Shown piece after piece: positions 44,118-53,019 of a stretch of 64,000 bases of DNA. Source of the stretch: Paraburkholderia phenazinium (GTDB taxonomy: Bacteria; Pseudomonadota; Gammaproteobacteria; Burkholderiales; Burkholderiaceae); the NCBI RefSeq assembly GCF_900142845.1, contig NZ_FSRU01000001.1, positions 1,488,001-1,552,000 on the forward strand. The letters run 5' to 3'. Position 1 is the first letter of the stretch; every line of letters begins with the position of its first letter. Both the position numbers and the translations under genes were made by a program. The notes beneath the pieces were generated by a model, which saw only the letters and a list, made by a program, of their open reading frames with translations, searched no databases and was not told the origin of the DNA.

Positions 44118-44804
44118 ATGAAGCGATCAGCCGCCGAAATCATTGGAGAATACGGACCCTTTCCGGGTGTCGACAGCGTGGGTGGCGTCACCTATGACGG
44201 TCAGCGAGTCTGGATCGCCGCCGGCGACAAGCTGAGCGCCTTCGATCCGGCGAGCGGCGAGACGCTGCAAACGATCGCGGTCGCGGCGGATGCCGGCACG
44301 GCCTTCGACGGAGAGCACCTGTTTCAGATCGCCGCCGAGCGGATCCAGAAGATCGATCCGAAGAGCGGCCGTGTGCTTGCCACGATTCCCGCACCGGGTG
44401 GCGGTCGCGATTCAGGGCTGACCTGGGCCGAAGGGTCGCTCTGGGTCGGGCAGTACCGGGACCGCAAGATTCATCGGATCGATCCCGAGACCGGGGCGAT
44501 TCTGCGCACCATTGAGTCCAACCGCTTCGTCACGGGGGTCACGTGGATTGACGGAGAACTGTGGCACGGCACCTGGGAAAGCGAGCAGAGCGAATTGCGG
44601 CGAATCGATCCACAAAGCGGGGAGGTCCTGGAGCGGCTGGAGATGCCGCCGGGCGTCTGCGTGTCGGGGCTCGAGTCCGATGGCGCCGATCGCTTCTTCT
44701 GTGGCGGCGGAAACAGCAGCAAGGTGAGGACCGTGCGCCGACCCAGGCGGGATGCTGCCGCTGATACCGACGCCGAGCCTTCCACCCACTCCCAAACCAA
44801 GTAA
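44118..44804 (+). CDS. Beta-propeller (YncE/quinoprotein-like) protein
   Basis: This 228-residue protein is made of repeated four-stranded blades: GVTYDGQRVWIAAGDKLSAFDP, AFDGEHLFQIAAERIQKIDP, LTWAEGSLWVGQYRDRKIHRIDP, VTWIDGELWHGTWESEQSELRRIDP (each in parts), about every 42 residues. No signal peptide is evident, so a cytoplasmic location is likely. The tail after residue 205 is low-complexity and charged. The family resembles SMP-30/glutaminyl cyclotransferase-type propellers but no catalytic residues stand out. It follows the TPR regulator on the same strand. Confidence 0.7.
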   Translation: MKRSAAEIIGEYGPFPGVDSVGGVTYDGQRVWIAAGDKLSAFDPASGETLQTIAVAADAGTAFDGEHLFQIAAERIQKIDPKSGRVLATIPAPGGGRDSGLTWAEGSLWVGQYRDRKIHRIDPETGAILRTIESNRFVTGVTWIDGELWHGTWESEQSELRRIDPQSGEVLERLEMPPGVCVSGLESDGADRFFCGGGNSSKVRTVRRPRRDAAADTDAEPSTHSQTK

Positions 44805-45226
44805 GCGAAGTTGCCGCATCCGGGTGCGGGGCGCACGTCACGGCCTCGCCCATTCATCTCGCGCGCAGCGGCTTCATCTCACGCCTCCCCGGCGCATCTC
44901 GCGCCTCCCCGGCGCATCTCGCGCCTCCCCGGCGCATCTCGCGCCCGCTCCCGTCGTTTCGTCGCAAGCCGCTGGCTCCGCCCCGGCCCGTCGCGCCATG
45001 ATGGCTGCGAGTGAACCGTCCTTCCCGCACGCTTGAAACAGCGGGGCTTCCCGCCCTGTCTTCGAGACCAGGACGCTTCACCGGACCGGTATTCATCCTT
45101 CGAGTTCGCAGCGGCTATTCCTTGGGACGGCTGTAACGGCGCTCGAACCCGACATCCGGTTCACGACGACCCATACCTTCCAATACCTGATCGGCTGGGG
45201 CGATGCGCTTCGAGCCTGGGATTCCA
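44805..45226. other. Intergenic region with tandem repeats before the MipA-like gene
   Basis: This 422-bp gap contains the 20-bp tandem repeat at 44875-44945. The rest shows no convincing gene; a plus-strand open frame at 45033-45230 lacks a ribosome site and has atypical composition. The promoter for the mipA-like gene should lie near 45150-45220. Confidence 0.6.
44875..44945. repeat. 20-bp tandem repeat, 3.5 copies
   Basis: The unit CATCTCGCGCCTCCCCGGCG repeats at 44875-44894 (one A/G difference), 44895-44914 and 44915-44934, with 11 bp of a fourth at 44935-44945. The period is not a multiple of three, so it is non-coding. Confidence 0.95.
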
Positions 45227-46057
45227 ATGAAAGCACGTGTAAACCGCTACTTTGAGTATGTCCTGCTTGGCACGCTGCTGTGCGCCGGCACAGTCGACGC
45301 AATGGCCGACGACTCGAGCTCGCCGGCCGCCCCGGATACGGCGTCTCCCGACGCCTGGCATTTCACCGTCGGTGCCGGCCTCTTTAGCTTGCCTAAATAT
45401 CCCGGCGCAAGCGACCGCAGATTCGAACCGCTTCCGCTGCTCGGCGCGAGCAACGGCCGCTATTTCATCGGCACGGTGCCCGATGCGGGCATTCCGCTGG
45501 GACTGGGCGCGTACCTGTACCGGGACTCGCATTGGCAGGTGGCCGCGTTGCTCTCGTACGATTTCATCCAGCCGCGCGATCAATCCGACGACGCGCGCCT
45601 GCAAGGCCTCGGCGATATTCCCCGAACCGGGCATGCGGGCCTGTTCGGCAGCTACACGCTCGACTGGTTCTCGGTGCACGGCAGCGTGTTGACCGACATC
45701 CTCGGCAAGCACGAGGGCACGGTGGCAACGCTGGGTGTGGAAGGCAAGTACCAACCTATCGACCGCCTCACGCTTAGCGCGGGGCCTGGACTCACGTGGG
45801 GCAGCAGCCAGTACAACCGCACCTTCTATGGCGTGGACGCCGGCCAGAGCGCTCGCTCCGGCCTGCCCGAATACGAACCGGACGCGGGTGTCGCCTCGGT
45901 CAATTTCTCCGTCAAGGCCAACTACCGCCTGTCGAACCGCTGGGGTGTCGGCGCGACGGTGGTGGCGTCCGAGCTGCGTGGCGACGTCGGAGGAAGTCCT
46001 ATCGTCGAAAAGAAGACGCAGGTCACCTACGGCGTGTTTTCCAGCTACCGGTTCTAA
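45227..46057 (+). CDS. MipA/OmpV-family outer membrane protein
   Basis: This is a 276-residue outer membrane beta-barrel with a signal peptide ending near DAMADD (about residue 26). MipA features: WHFTVGAGLFSLPKYPGASDRRFEPLPL (in parts), a central GLFGSYTLDWFSVHGSVLTDI strand pair, and the C-terminal TYGVFSSYRF ending in phenylalanine. ATG 45227 gives the cleaner signal peptide; ATG 45203 would add 8 residues. Members scaffold MltA and PBP1b in E. coli or act as inducible envelope proteins. It is followed by a LysR gene on the same strand. Confidence 0.88.
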   Translation: MKARVNRYFEYVLLGTLLCAGTVDAMADDSSSPAAPDTASPDAWHFTVGAGLFSLPKYPGASDRRFEPLPLLGASNGRYFIGTVPDAGIPLGLGAYLYRDSHWQVAALLSYDFIQPRDQSDDARLQGLGDIPRTGHAGLFGSYTLDWFSVHGSVLTDILGKHEGTVATLGVEGKYQPIDRLTLSAGPGLTWGSSQYNRTFYGVDAGQSARSGLPEYEPDAGVASVNFSVKANYRLSNRWGVGATVVASELRGDVGGSPIVEKKTQVTYGVFSSYRF

Positions 46058-46160
46058 GCGAAGCCGTTTGGGTCCATGGCGTGGGGGCAGCACGATGCAT
46101 CCGTAGCGCGTTTCGGTGAGGGCGCTACACTAGCTGCCCACGCTTTCCTCCGTGCGTTCC

Positions 46161-47063
46161 ATGGAAAACCTTCTCAAGAAGCTCGACCTCACCTCCTTGC
46201 GCCTGTTCGTCGCGGTCTGCCAGGAAAAGAACATCGCGCGCGCCGCGGAGCGCGAGTTCATCGCTTCCTCGGCAGTCAGCCGCCGCATTGCCGAGATCGA
46301 GGCCTTGATCGGGCTGCCGGTGATCCAGCGTCAGTCGCGCGGCATCACGGTGACGCCGGTCGGCGAAACCGTGCTGCGTTATGCCCAGACCATCATCGCC
46401 AACATCGAGCAGATGAGCGCGGAACTCTCGCGCTTCTCCTCCGGCGCGAAGGGCCAGGTGCGGGTGGTGGCGAACCTCTCGTCGATCGTGCAGTTCCTTC
46501 CCGAGGACGTGGCTGCGTTTAGCCGTGTATTCCCCGAGGTGTCGATCGAACTGGAGGAGGAGAACAGCGCGGACGTGTTGCGCATCGTCGAGGAACACGG
46601 CGCCGACTTCGGCATCTGCAATGCGGTGACGGGCGTCGAAGCCTTCGAGCAGGTCCCGTACCGCGCCGACCGGCTCGCGGTGCTGCTGCCCGCTGCGCAT
46701 CGCCTCGCCGACGCACAGCGGCTGGCGTTCGCCGAACTGCTCGACGACAGCTTCGTCGGCCTGCGCAGCGAGAGCGCGCTTACCCAGCTTCTGACCCAGC
46801 AAGCCGCGCAGGCCGGTCGGCAACTGGACGTGAAAATCCGCGTGAGCAGTCTCGACGCGCTGTGCCGGATGGTGCATGCGGGACTCGGCGTCGCGGTGGT
46901 GCCGGAGCAGGTGGGGCGCCTGTATCTGAACGCGCTCGACGTGCGCTTGCTGCCGTTGCGCGACGACTGGGCGGTGCGCAGGCTGGTGCTGGTATTCAGG
47001 GCGCGCGAGCAGTTGAGTGCAAGTGCGGCTGCGCTGGTTGGGTTTCTTGGGCGGGAGGCCTAG
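46161..47063 (+). CDS. LysR-family regulator of the aconitase-like operon
   Basis: This 300-residue LysR regulator has a helix-turn-helix at residues 10-66 (LTSLRLFVAVCQEKNIARAAEREFIASSAVSRRIAEIE, in parts) and an effector domain with SIVQFLPEDVAAFSRVFPEVSIELEEENSADVLRIVEEHGADFGIC (in parts) of the PBP2_LTTR_like type. It lies 104 bp upstream of the aconitase-family gene on the same strand. Such same-strand LysR/dehydratase/MFS trios are common catabolic units; the inducer is unknown. Confidence 0.88.
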   Translation: MENLLKKLDLTSLRLFVAVCQEKNIARAAEREFIASSAVSRRIAEIEALIGLPVIQRQSRGITVTPVGETVLRYAQTIIANIEQMSAELSRFSSGAKGQVRVVANLSSIVQFLPEDVAAFSRVFPEVSIELEEENSADVLRIVEEHGADFGICNAVTGVEAFEQVPYRADRLAVLLPAAHRLADAQRLAFAELLDDSFVGLRSESALTQLLTQQAAQAGRQLDVKIRVSSLDALCRMVHAGLGVAVVPEQVGRLYLNALDVRLLPLRDDWAVRRLVLVFRAREQLSASAAALVGFLGREA

Positions 47064-47167
47064 GCGTTGGCCTAAGCTTAACCCTCTCCAATCGAGACTT
47101 CAGCCCTGCCGCATCAGCACTTCGTGCCACGGCGTGAGCCGCCGTATAGTTCCCGAAAGGAGAACTT

Positions 47168-49114
47168 ATGGACGATGCCATCCGCCTCGACGGCCGCGTG
47201 CTGTATTTGTCGCAGAACCCCGCCGTCATCGCCGCCCAGCTCGCGGGCGAAGACTTCACTTGCGCCACGGCCGGCCCGTTGCGCGACAACGTCTCGACCG
47301 ACGAGATCACGCCCGTCACCGTGATGCTCACCTACGACGAGCGCCTCGGACAATTTCCCTACGTGGGCTTCAAGGCGGGCGAGGTGCTGCCCATCGGCCG
47401 CGATGCGGTGAAGAACGGCGGCTTTCGCGTGACCGTGGCCGGCAAGCGCTACGGCAAGGGTTCGTCGCGGGAGTCGAGTCCGTTGGCGGAACTGTCGGCG
47501 GGTATCAGACTGATCGTCGCGGAAAGTTTCGAGCGCATCTATCAGCAGAATTGCGACAACATCGGCATTCTGACCACAACCGATTTCTCGGTGCTCGACC
47601 GTCTGGTCGCCGGCGAAACCGTGCCGATCGACGAATTCCTCAAAGGCCGCGACGCGCTCACCCAGCAGATCATTCGCAGCGGCGGCTTGCTTGCGTACAG
47701 CAAGTTCGCGGACTGGCCGGCACCACGCGTGCGCGATGCGACCCACGCGTCTGCGCCGCAGCCCAAAACCCTCGTCGAGAAGATCATCGAGCGGCATCTG
47801 CATCCGGGCGTCGCCGGTGCGCAGCGCGGCGACGGCGTGTTTATCGCCGCGGACTGGCGCTTTAGCCACGACTATTTCACCGGCATGTGCGCCCATCTGA
47901 TGCATCGGGCGTTCGGCAAACCCGCGCCGTTGCAAGCGCCGGATCACATCATCGCGTTCCAGGATCATCTGGTGCTGGCCGCGCAAAGCATCCCGCACGT
48001 GCGCGACGGTTTGCTGCCCGGCGTGGCCAACCTGGCACAGGGACACACTGCGTTCTCGCGCGACTATCCGGTACGCTCGCATGGCGCGCTGGACGGCGTG
48101 CCGGGCTCCGAAGGCATCTGTCACGCGCTGATGGCCGAGCAATACGCGCTGCCGGGCCAGGTCGTGAGCGGCACAGACTCGCACACGCCACACTCCGGCG
48201 CACTGGGCTGCCTCGCATTCGGTGCGGGCGCAACGGAAATCGCCAATAGCTGGGTGACGGGCTACGTGCGCTGCAAGGTGCCGGAGACGTTGCGCATCGA
48301 AATCAACGGCACATTGCGCGACGGTGTGACGGCGAAAGACGTCGTGCTGCATCTGTTGCAGATGGAGGCGATCCGTTCGGGCGGCGCGATCGGTCTGGTG
48401 TTCGAATATGGTGGCGAGGCGGTCCGCGCGATGTCGATCGACGAGCGCGCGACGCTGACCAACATGGTCGCGGAGCTCGGCGGCTTTACCGGCATCGTCG
48501 AACCGGACGAGCGCACGGTAGCGTTTCTGAAGGAACGGCGCGGCGTGGACTTCGTGCTCGAAGGCTGGATGAAGAGCGACGCCGGCGCCAGCTATCGCGA
48601 TACCGTCCGCATTGACGCCACCGCCTTGCAGCCGATGCTCGCCCGCCCCGGCGACCCGGGCAACGGTGTGCCGGCGCCGCAGCTCGAAGGCGAGGTGGCG
48701 ATCGATATCGCCTATGGCGGCTCGTGTACCGCGGGCAAGCGCGAGGACTTCGATTTCTATCACGAGGTGCTGCGCTGGGGTGTCGAGCGCGGCATGGCGG
48801 TGGCGCCGGGTACGCGTCTTTATCTGCAGTTCGGCACCATGGCGGTACGGCGCTATTGCGAGGAACGCGGCTATTTGCCGGTGTTCGAGCAGGCCGGCGC
48901 GACGCTCGTGATGCCGGGCTGCGGCTCGTGTGCGAACTGCGGGCCGGGTCAGTCGGGGCGTGCAGAGGAGGTGACCATCAGCGCGATCAACCGCAATTTT
49001 CCGGGACGATCGGGACCGGGCAACGTCTGGCTGGCGAGTCCCTACACCGTCGCAGCGAGCGCGCTGGCCGGAAAAATTACGACCTTCGAACAATTGAAGG
49101 GCGCACGCGGCTAG
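47168..49114 (+). CDS. Aconitase-family dehydratase with N-terminal swivel domain (LeuD-LeuC order fusion)
   Basis: This is a 648-residue iron-sulfur hydro-lyase. Residues 1-200 resemble the small swivel subunit (DNVSTDEITPVTVMLTYDERLG in parts; the GKGSSRESSPLAEL loop that binds substrate carboxylates). Residues 210-648 are the large-subunit part with GSEGICHALMAEQYALPGQVVSGTDSHTPHSGALG (in parts). The [4Fe-4S] cysteines are C520 in GGSCTAGK and C585/C588 in PGCGSCANC. The swivel-first order is the reverse of classical aconitase, where the swivel domain is last. The substrate is a hydroxy di- or tricarboxylate; the neighbouring MFS carrier suggests an imported acid. Confidence 0.85.
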   Translation: MDDAIRLDGRVLYLSQNPAVIAAQLAGEDFTCATAGPLRDNVSTDEITPVTVMLTYDERLGQFPYVGFKAGEVLPIGRDAVKNGGFRVTVAGKRYGKGSSRESSPLAELSAGIRLIVAESFERIYQQNCDNIGILTTTDFSVLDRLVAGETVPIDEFLKGRDALTQQIIRSGGLLAYSKFADWPAPRVRDATHASAPQPKTLVEKIIERHLHPGVAGAQRGDGVFIAADWRFSHDYFTGMCAHLMHRAFGKPAPLQAPDHIIAFQDHLVLAAQSIPHVRDGLLPGVANLAQGHTAFSRDYPVRSHGALDGVPGSEGICHALMAEQYALPGQVVSGTDSHTPHSGALGCLAFGAGATEIANSWVTGYVRCKVPETLRIEINGTLRDGVTAKDVVLHLLQMEAIRSGGAIGLVFEYGGEAVRAMSIDERATLTNMVAELGGFTGIVEPDERTVAFLKERRGVDFVLEGWMKSDAGASYRDTVRIDATALQPMLARPGDPGNGVPAPQLEGEVAIDIAYGGSCTAGKREDFDFYHEVLRWGVERGMAVAPGTRLYLQFGTMAVRRYCEERGYLPVFEQAGATLVMPGCGSCANCGPGQSGRAEEVTISAINRNFPGRSGPGNVWLASPYTVAASALAGKITTFEQLKGARG

Positions 49115-49121
49115 AATGCTG

Positions 49122-49140
49122 GCCGGGCCTTGTGCCCGGC
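49122..49140 (+). promoter_or_regulatory. Intercistronic hairpin
   Basis: GCCGGGC (49122-49128) pairs with GCCCGGC (49134-49140) around a 5-nt loop, 8 bp after the aconitase-type stop. No T-run follows, so it may stabilise the upstream message or reduce read-through into the transporter gene. Confidence 0.5.
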
Positions 49141-49271
49141 ATTCCGCGGTCCAGCGCCTCGGCGGTCCCGATCGTTGGATACGGCCGCCGTCAGCGAACT
49201 GCGGCACCTTGGGCCACACGCACGCCACGGAGAGCCGGCTCAAGACCGGCCTCACACAGGAAGGAGACATC

Positions 49272-50723
49272 ATGGCAACCCCCGAACAAGCCGGGTCCAG
49301 TACGCCTGCAGCCGGCGCGATCTCGGCGCCAGGCCCTTACGCCGCCGCGCCGCTCGACGCGGGCACGATTTCCGCGCGCCTCGACCGGCTGCCGGCGACA
49401 CGCTCCATCTGGAAGCTCGTGGTTCTGCTGAGCCTTGGCTTTTTCTTCGAACTCTACGATCTGCTCTATACGGGCTACGTCGCGCCGGGTCTCGTCAAGA
49501 GCGGCCTGCTGACGGCGACCACGCACGGCCTGTTCGGCAGCACCGGCGTCGCGAGCTTCATTGCGGCGCTGTTCGCGGGGCTGTTTATTGGCACCATCGC
49601 CTGCGGTTTCCTTGCCGACCGCTTCGGGCGGCGTGCGGTCTTCACGTATTCGCTGCTGTGGTACACCGCGGCCAACGTCGTGATGGCGTTCCAGGAGAGC
49701 GCCACGGGCCTGAACTTCTGGCGCTTCCTCGCGGGCGTGGGGATCGGCGTCGAACTGGTGACGATCGGCACGTACATCTCGGAGCTGGTGCCCAAGCAGA
49801 TTCGCGGCCGGGCGTTTGCGTGCGAGCAGGCAGTGGGCTTTACGGCGGTGCCGGTGGTGGCGTTTCTCTCTTACCTGCTGGTGCCTCGTGCGCCGTTCGG
49901 TCTCGACGGCTGGCGCTGGGTGGTGCTGATCGGTGCGCATGGTGCGCTGTTCGTGTGGTGGATTCGCCGCGCGCTGCCCGAGAGTCCGCGCTGGCTCGCG
50001 CAGCAGGGGCGGCTCGCCGAAGCCGACCGCGTGATGAGCGAGCTCGAAGCGAAGGTACGCAGCGAATACGGCCGCGACTTGCCGCCGCCCGCGCCGCCGA
50101 TGCCGGTCGCGCCGCGCGGCAGCTTCCGCGATATGTGGGTGCCGCCGTACCGCAGCCGCACGCTGATGATGACGATCTTCAACGTGTTCCAGACGGTCGG
50201 CTTCTATGGCTTCGCGAACTGGGTGCCCACGCTGCTGATCAAACAGGGCATCACGATTACGACGAGCCTGATGTATTCGAGCGTGATCGCGCTGGCTGCG
50301 CCGCTCGGGCCGATCATCGGCCTCTTTATCGGCGATCGCTTCGAGCGCAAGACGGTGATCGTCGTGATGGCGGCGGCGAATATCGTCTGCGGGCTGTGGT
50401 TCAGCCAGGCGGCGGGCGCCGTGTTGCTGGTGAGTCTCGGCGTATGTCTGACGCTTGCCAGCAACATCATTTCGTACAGCTTTCACGCTTACCAGTCGGA
50501 GCTGTTTCCCACCAGCATCCGCGCGCGGGCCGTGGGCTTTGTCTATTCCTGGAGCCGGTTCTCCGCGATCTTCACGGCGTTCCTGATTGCTTCCGTGTTG
50601 AAGGAGTTCGGCACCCTTGGGGTGTTCGTCTTTATCGCCGGCGCGATGCTGGTCGTAATGCTGGCGATTGGCTTGATGGGTCCGCGCACCAAGGGTCTCG
50701 AGCTCGAAAAAATCTCAAACTAA
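49272..50723 (+). CDS. MFS transporter of the sugar/aromatic-acid type
   Basis: This is a 483-residue, 12-helix major facilitator. Landmarks are LVVLLSLGFFFELYDLLYTGYVAPGL (in parts) at helix 1, ACGFLADRFGRRAVF between helices 2 and 3, GIGVELVTIGTYISELVPKQIRGRAFA (in parts), and YQSELFPTSIRARAVGFVYSWSR near helix 11. These fit the putative niacin/aromatic-acid/sugar porters. The long N-terminus (40 residues) is Ala/Pro-rich and cytoplasmic. AAGGAG precedes ATG 49272. It is 157 bp after the aconitase-family gene and is the probable importer of that enzyme's substrate. Confidence 0.85.
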   Translation: MATPEQAGSSTPAAGAISAPGPYAAAPLDAGTISARLDRLPATRSIWKLVVLLSLGFFFELYDLLYTGYVAPGLVKSGLLTATTHGLFGSTGVASFIAALFAGLFIGTIACGFLADRFGRRAVFTYSLLWYTAANVVMAFQESATGLNFWRFLAGVGIGVELVTIGTYISELVPKQIRGRAFACEQAVGFTAVPVVAFLSYLLVPRAPFGLDGWRWVVLIGAHGALFVWWIRRALPESPRWLAQQGRLAEADRVMSELEAKVRSEYGRDLPPPAPPMPVAPRGSFRDMWVPPYRSRTLMMTIFNVFQTVGFYGFANWVPTLLIKQGITITTSLMYSSVIALAAPLGPIIGLFIGDRFERKTVIVVMAAANIVCGLWFSQAAGAVLLVSLGVCLTLASNIISYSFHAYQSELFPTSIRARAVGFVYSWSRFSAIFTAFLIASVLKEFGTLGVFVFIAGAMLVVMLAIGLMGPRTKGLELEKISN

Positions 50724-50848
50724 CGAACCTCTTCGATACGGGAGGAGGGTGTTCGACCATGCACTGCCCGGAACGACCCGGCATGCACTGCGAGCACGCA
50801 CTGCGCCAAACGAGGCAGAGTAGCGGCTGACGAACCCTTGCGAAAGTC

Positions 50849-50881
50849 CCCCTTTACGCAAAACAATTGTGCGTAAAGGGG
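50849..50881. terminator. 12-bp perfect hairpin between convergent genes
   Basis: CCCCTTTACGCA (50849-50860) pairs with TGCGTAAAGGGG (50870-50881) around a 9-nt A-rich loop. It lies between the MFS gene and the convergent monooxygenase gene. No strong U-tract follows, so it may be a weak bidirectional terminator. Confidence 0.55.
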
Positions 50882-50954
50882 TTCATGCCATGTCGATCAG
50901 CCGGGAGTGTCGTGAGACCTACGGCGTTACGCGGTGCGAACGCGAGCCGCAGGC

Positions 50955-51263
50955 TCAGACGGCGTGGAGCACGTTGATGACGCGCTTCGCGAGCAGCGGG
51001 GCGGTATTGCGGGCGTATTCGGCCATATGCGCGGCGGCTGCGTGCGCGTGCAACGCTTCGGCGCTTTCCCAGCGTTCGACGACGGCGAACGTATCGTCGC
51101 CGAGCGGCGTCTGAAAGCCACCGAAACCGGGTACGTCGACCACCGCTTCGTAGCTGATGCAGCCGGTCTCCGCCAGCACCGCGGGACGGTTTTTGTTAAA
51201 GAGCGCGAGCACAGCTTCCCGTTGACCGGGTTGTGCGGTGACGGTGGCAAACACATGGATCAT
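50955..51263 (-). CDS. Antibiotic biosynthesis monooxygenase (ABM)-family protein
   Basis: This 102-residue dimeric ferredoxin-like-fold protein begins with the strand IHVFATVTAQPGQREAVLALF and contains the motifs AETGCISYEAVVD and FAVVERWESAEALHAHAAAAHM (in parts) typical of the YgiN/ABM group, cofactor-less quinol or small-ligand monooxygenases. GGAGAA lies upstream of the ATG. It is a single-gene unit convergent with the MFS gene. Its physiological substrate cannot be assigned. Confidence 0.88.
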   Translation of the reverse strand: MIHVFATVTAQPGQREAVLALFNKNRPAVLAETGCISYEAVVDVPGFGGFQTPLGDDTFAVVERWESAEALHAHAAAAHMAEYARNTAPLLAKRVINVLHAV

Positions 51264-51646
51264 TCGGGCATTCTCCGACGATGGTTGAGCGGCACATTGC
51301 CGTCTGCCATCATAGCGGGGTTCGTTGGGGCTCGCTGTGCGGCTACCCTTTGAAAGCTCTGGAAAGATTGTGTAAGGACTTCGCGCCCCAGGGGGCTTAT
51401 TCGTAGGTTCTAATGTCGCCGGCGTGAGGGACTATTGGCGTGCGGGTTCGTCTTGCGTGGGGCTTGGCGCCCATCACCGTCTCTCTTAAGGTTAACGGAC
51501 GAAGTCAAAGATTCTTTACCCCGGTCGCCAAAAGTTTCGCTGGTGGGATGTCCGAAGTCCGCCGCGTAGTGGAACGATGGTTGAACCGAGGCGCGCGTCA
51601 CCCGATCCGGAGCACGCCGCTTCCGACTGACAACGAAGAGGAATCG
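51264..51646. other. Region upstream of the sensor kinase gene
   Basis: About 380 bp between the ABM gene start and the kinase TTG. Stop-free plus-strand frames run through it in phase with the kinase, but no ribosome site supports an earlier start. It must contain promoters for both divergent genes; I could not pick them out. Confidence 0.5.
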
Positions 51647-52894
51647 TTGAATACCTTGTTTGTAAGAACCATTTTGCTGTCGTTGCTCGTGCTGTTCTCG
51701 GTACATGCCGGCGTCATGCTGCTGGTTTCCGGGTCGACGGCGGGCAGCGACGAAAGCGCGCTGCAGACCGCCGTCGTCACCGAGCGCCCGTTTGCCGGCG
51801 ACCCGCTGGAGACCGAGGTGGAGTCGCCTTCGACGGCGCCGGTGGGGCAGGTCTCGCTGGTGCCCGCGGCCATGAAGCTCGAGCTCGCCGCGCGGCCGAA
51901 GATCGTGGACCTGCATCCGGCCGTCTACGAAGTGCCGGCCACAGGCGTCTCCCTGAGCGACGTCGCGGCCCCTGCCATGCCGCGTTCGCCCGGCAGCCTG
52001 CGCGACGATTCGCCATGGTCCGACGAGGTTCAGGCATGGCCGCTCGATTCGCGCTTTGCTGTCGCGGAGTGGGCGGTATCGCTGGTGATCCTCATGCTCG
52101 CATTCTTCAGCCTCTGGCGCGTGCAGCGTCCGCTGCGCAACGTCACGCACGCGGCCCGCGAGACCGCCTGCGGCCGTCGCGTTGCCGCGTCCGTCCGCGA
52201 AGAAGGGCCGAGCGAATTGCGCCGGGTGGTGCGGGCCTTCAACGAGATGTCGCGGCGCCGCAATGAGGCGCTCGAGGCGCAGGCCGCCGCACTCGCGGGT
52301 CTCGCCGAGCATATGGAATACCAGGCGGCGCGACTGCGCACGCGCGCGCTCGAGGTCAACGAGTGGCACAAACGGGTCGCGTTTGTCGAAGACATCGATT
52401 CGTTTTCCGACATCGCGCAGCAATTGCTCGAAGTCGCGGGACGCGGCAACAGTGCGGAGCAGGTCGTCTCGGTGGATGGCTTTCTGCGCGACCGTTTCTC
52501 GATGATCGGCACGATGGACGGCGCATTGTTCGCCTGCGACCTGAAGGCGGGGCCGCAGTTCGTGATGTCGCGCCCGCTGCTCGAACGCCTGATGTCCAAC
52601 CTGGTCGACAACGCGCTCGAACATGGCGAACCGCCGATCGAGATCCGCACCTCGCGCGATCAGGACGGCTGGCTCCTCAGCGTGCGCGATCATGGCACGG
52701 GCATCGAGGCGAACGACATGGCGAGTGCAACCAGGCCGTTCGTGCGTCTGAACGCCACGCAACGCACGACCCAGCATTGGGGGCTCGGCCTTTCGGTGGT
52801 CGCGAGGCTGGCGCGCAGTTGCGGTGCGAGCCTGAAGCTGGGCAATCATCCCGATGGCGGACTGTGGGTGCGCATCGTGTTGCCGGCGCGCTGA
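51647..52894 (+). CDS. Orphan membrane sensor histidine kinase with atypical H-box
   Basis: This 415-residue kinase starts at TTG 51647, supported by AGAGGAA. It has a membrane helix at residues 6-25, a periplasmic region of about 110 residues, a second helix (AVSLVILMLAFFSLW) near 142-158, a HAMP-like linker and a dimerisation helix. The ATPase domain is complete: N-box LMSNLVDNALEHG, G1 VRDHGTGI and G2 HWGLGLSVVARL. The helix where the phospho-accepting histidine should be reads LAEHMEYQAARLRTRAL, without the usual H-E-[LI]-[RK]-T-P. No response regulator gene is adjacent. It may phosphorylate a distant partner or act as a non-catalytic sensor. Confidence 0.8.
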   Translation: MNTLFVRTILLSLLVLFSVHAGVMLLVSGSTAGSDESALQTAVVTERPFAGDPLETEVESPSTAPVGQVSLVPAAMKLELAARPKIVDLHPAVYEVPATGVSLSDVAAPAMPRSPGSLRDDSPWSDEVQAWPLDSRFAVAEWAVSLVILMLAFFSLWRVQRPLRNVTHAARETACGRRVAASVREEGPSELRRVVRAFNEMSRRRNEALEAQAAALAGLAEHMEYQAARLRTRALEVNEWHKRVAFVEDIDSFSDIAQQLLEVAGRGNSAEQVVSVDGFLRDRFSMIGTMDGALFACDLKAGPQFVMSRPLLERLMSNLVDNALEHGEPPIEIRTSRDQDGWLLSVRDHGTGIEANDMASATRPFVRLNATQRTTQHWGLGLSVVARLARSCGASLKLGNHPDGGLWVRIVLPAR

Positions 52895-53019
52895 AAAATT
52901 CGTGACCTGGATCGGGTGGCGCATGTCGTTTTGCGCGCTTGTGATTCGTCGTAGGGTAAAGCAGACTTCCGGGCACGCGCTGTCCGGCTCGCTTTCCTTC
53001 CCGACCCAAGGTGACCGCG

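Noticed and set aside
45033..45230. 65-codon frame before the MipA-like gene
   Set aside because: No ribosome site, unusual composition and no recognisable family; treated as intergenic.
50758..50807. CATGCACTGC direct repeats after the MFS gene
   Set aside because: Two exact 10-bp copies and a weaker third in a GC-rich gap; too short to assign meaning.
49130..50830. 566-codon alternative frame over the MFS gene
   Set aside because: Same strand but out of phase with the 12-helix transporter; Arg-rich, no hydrophobic segments.
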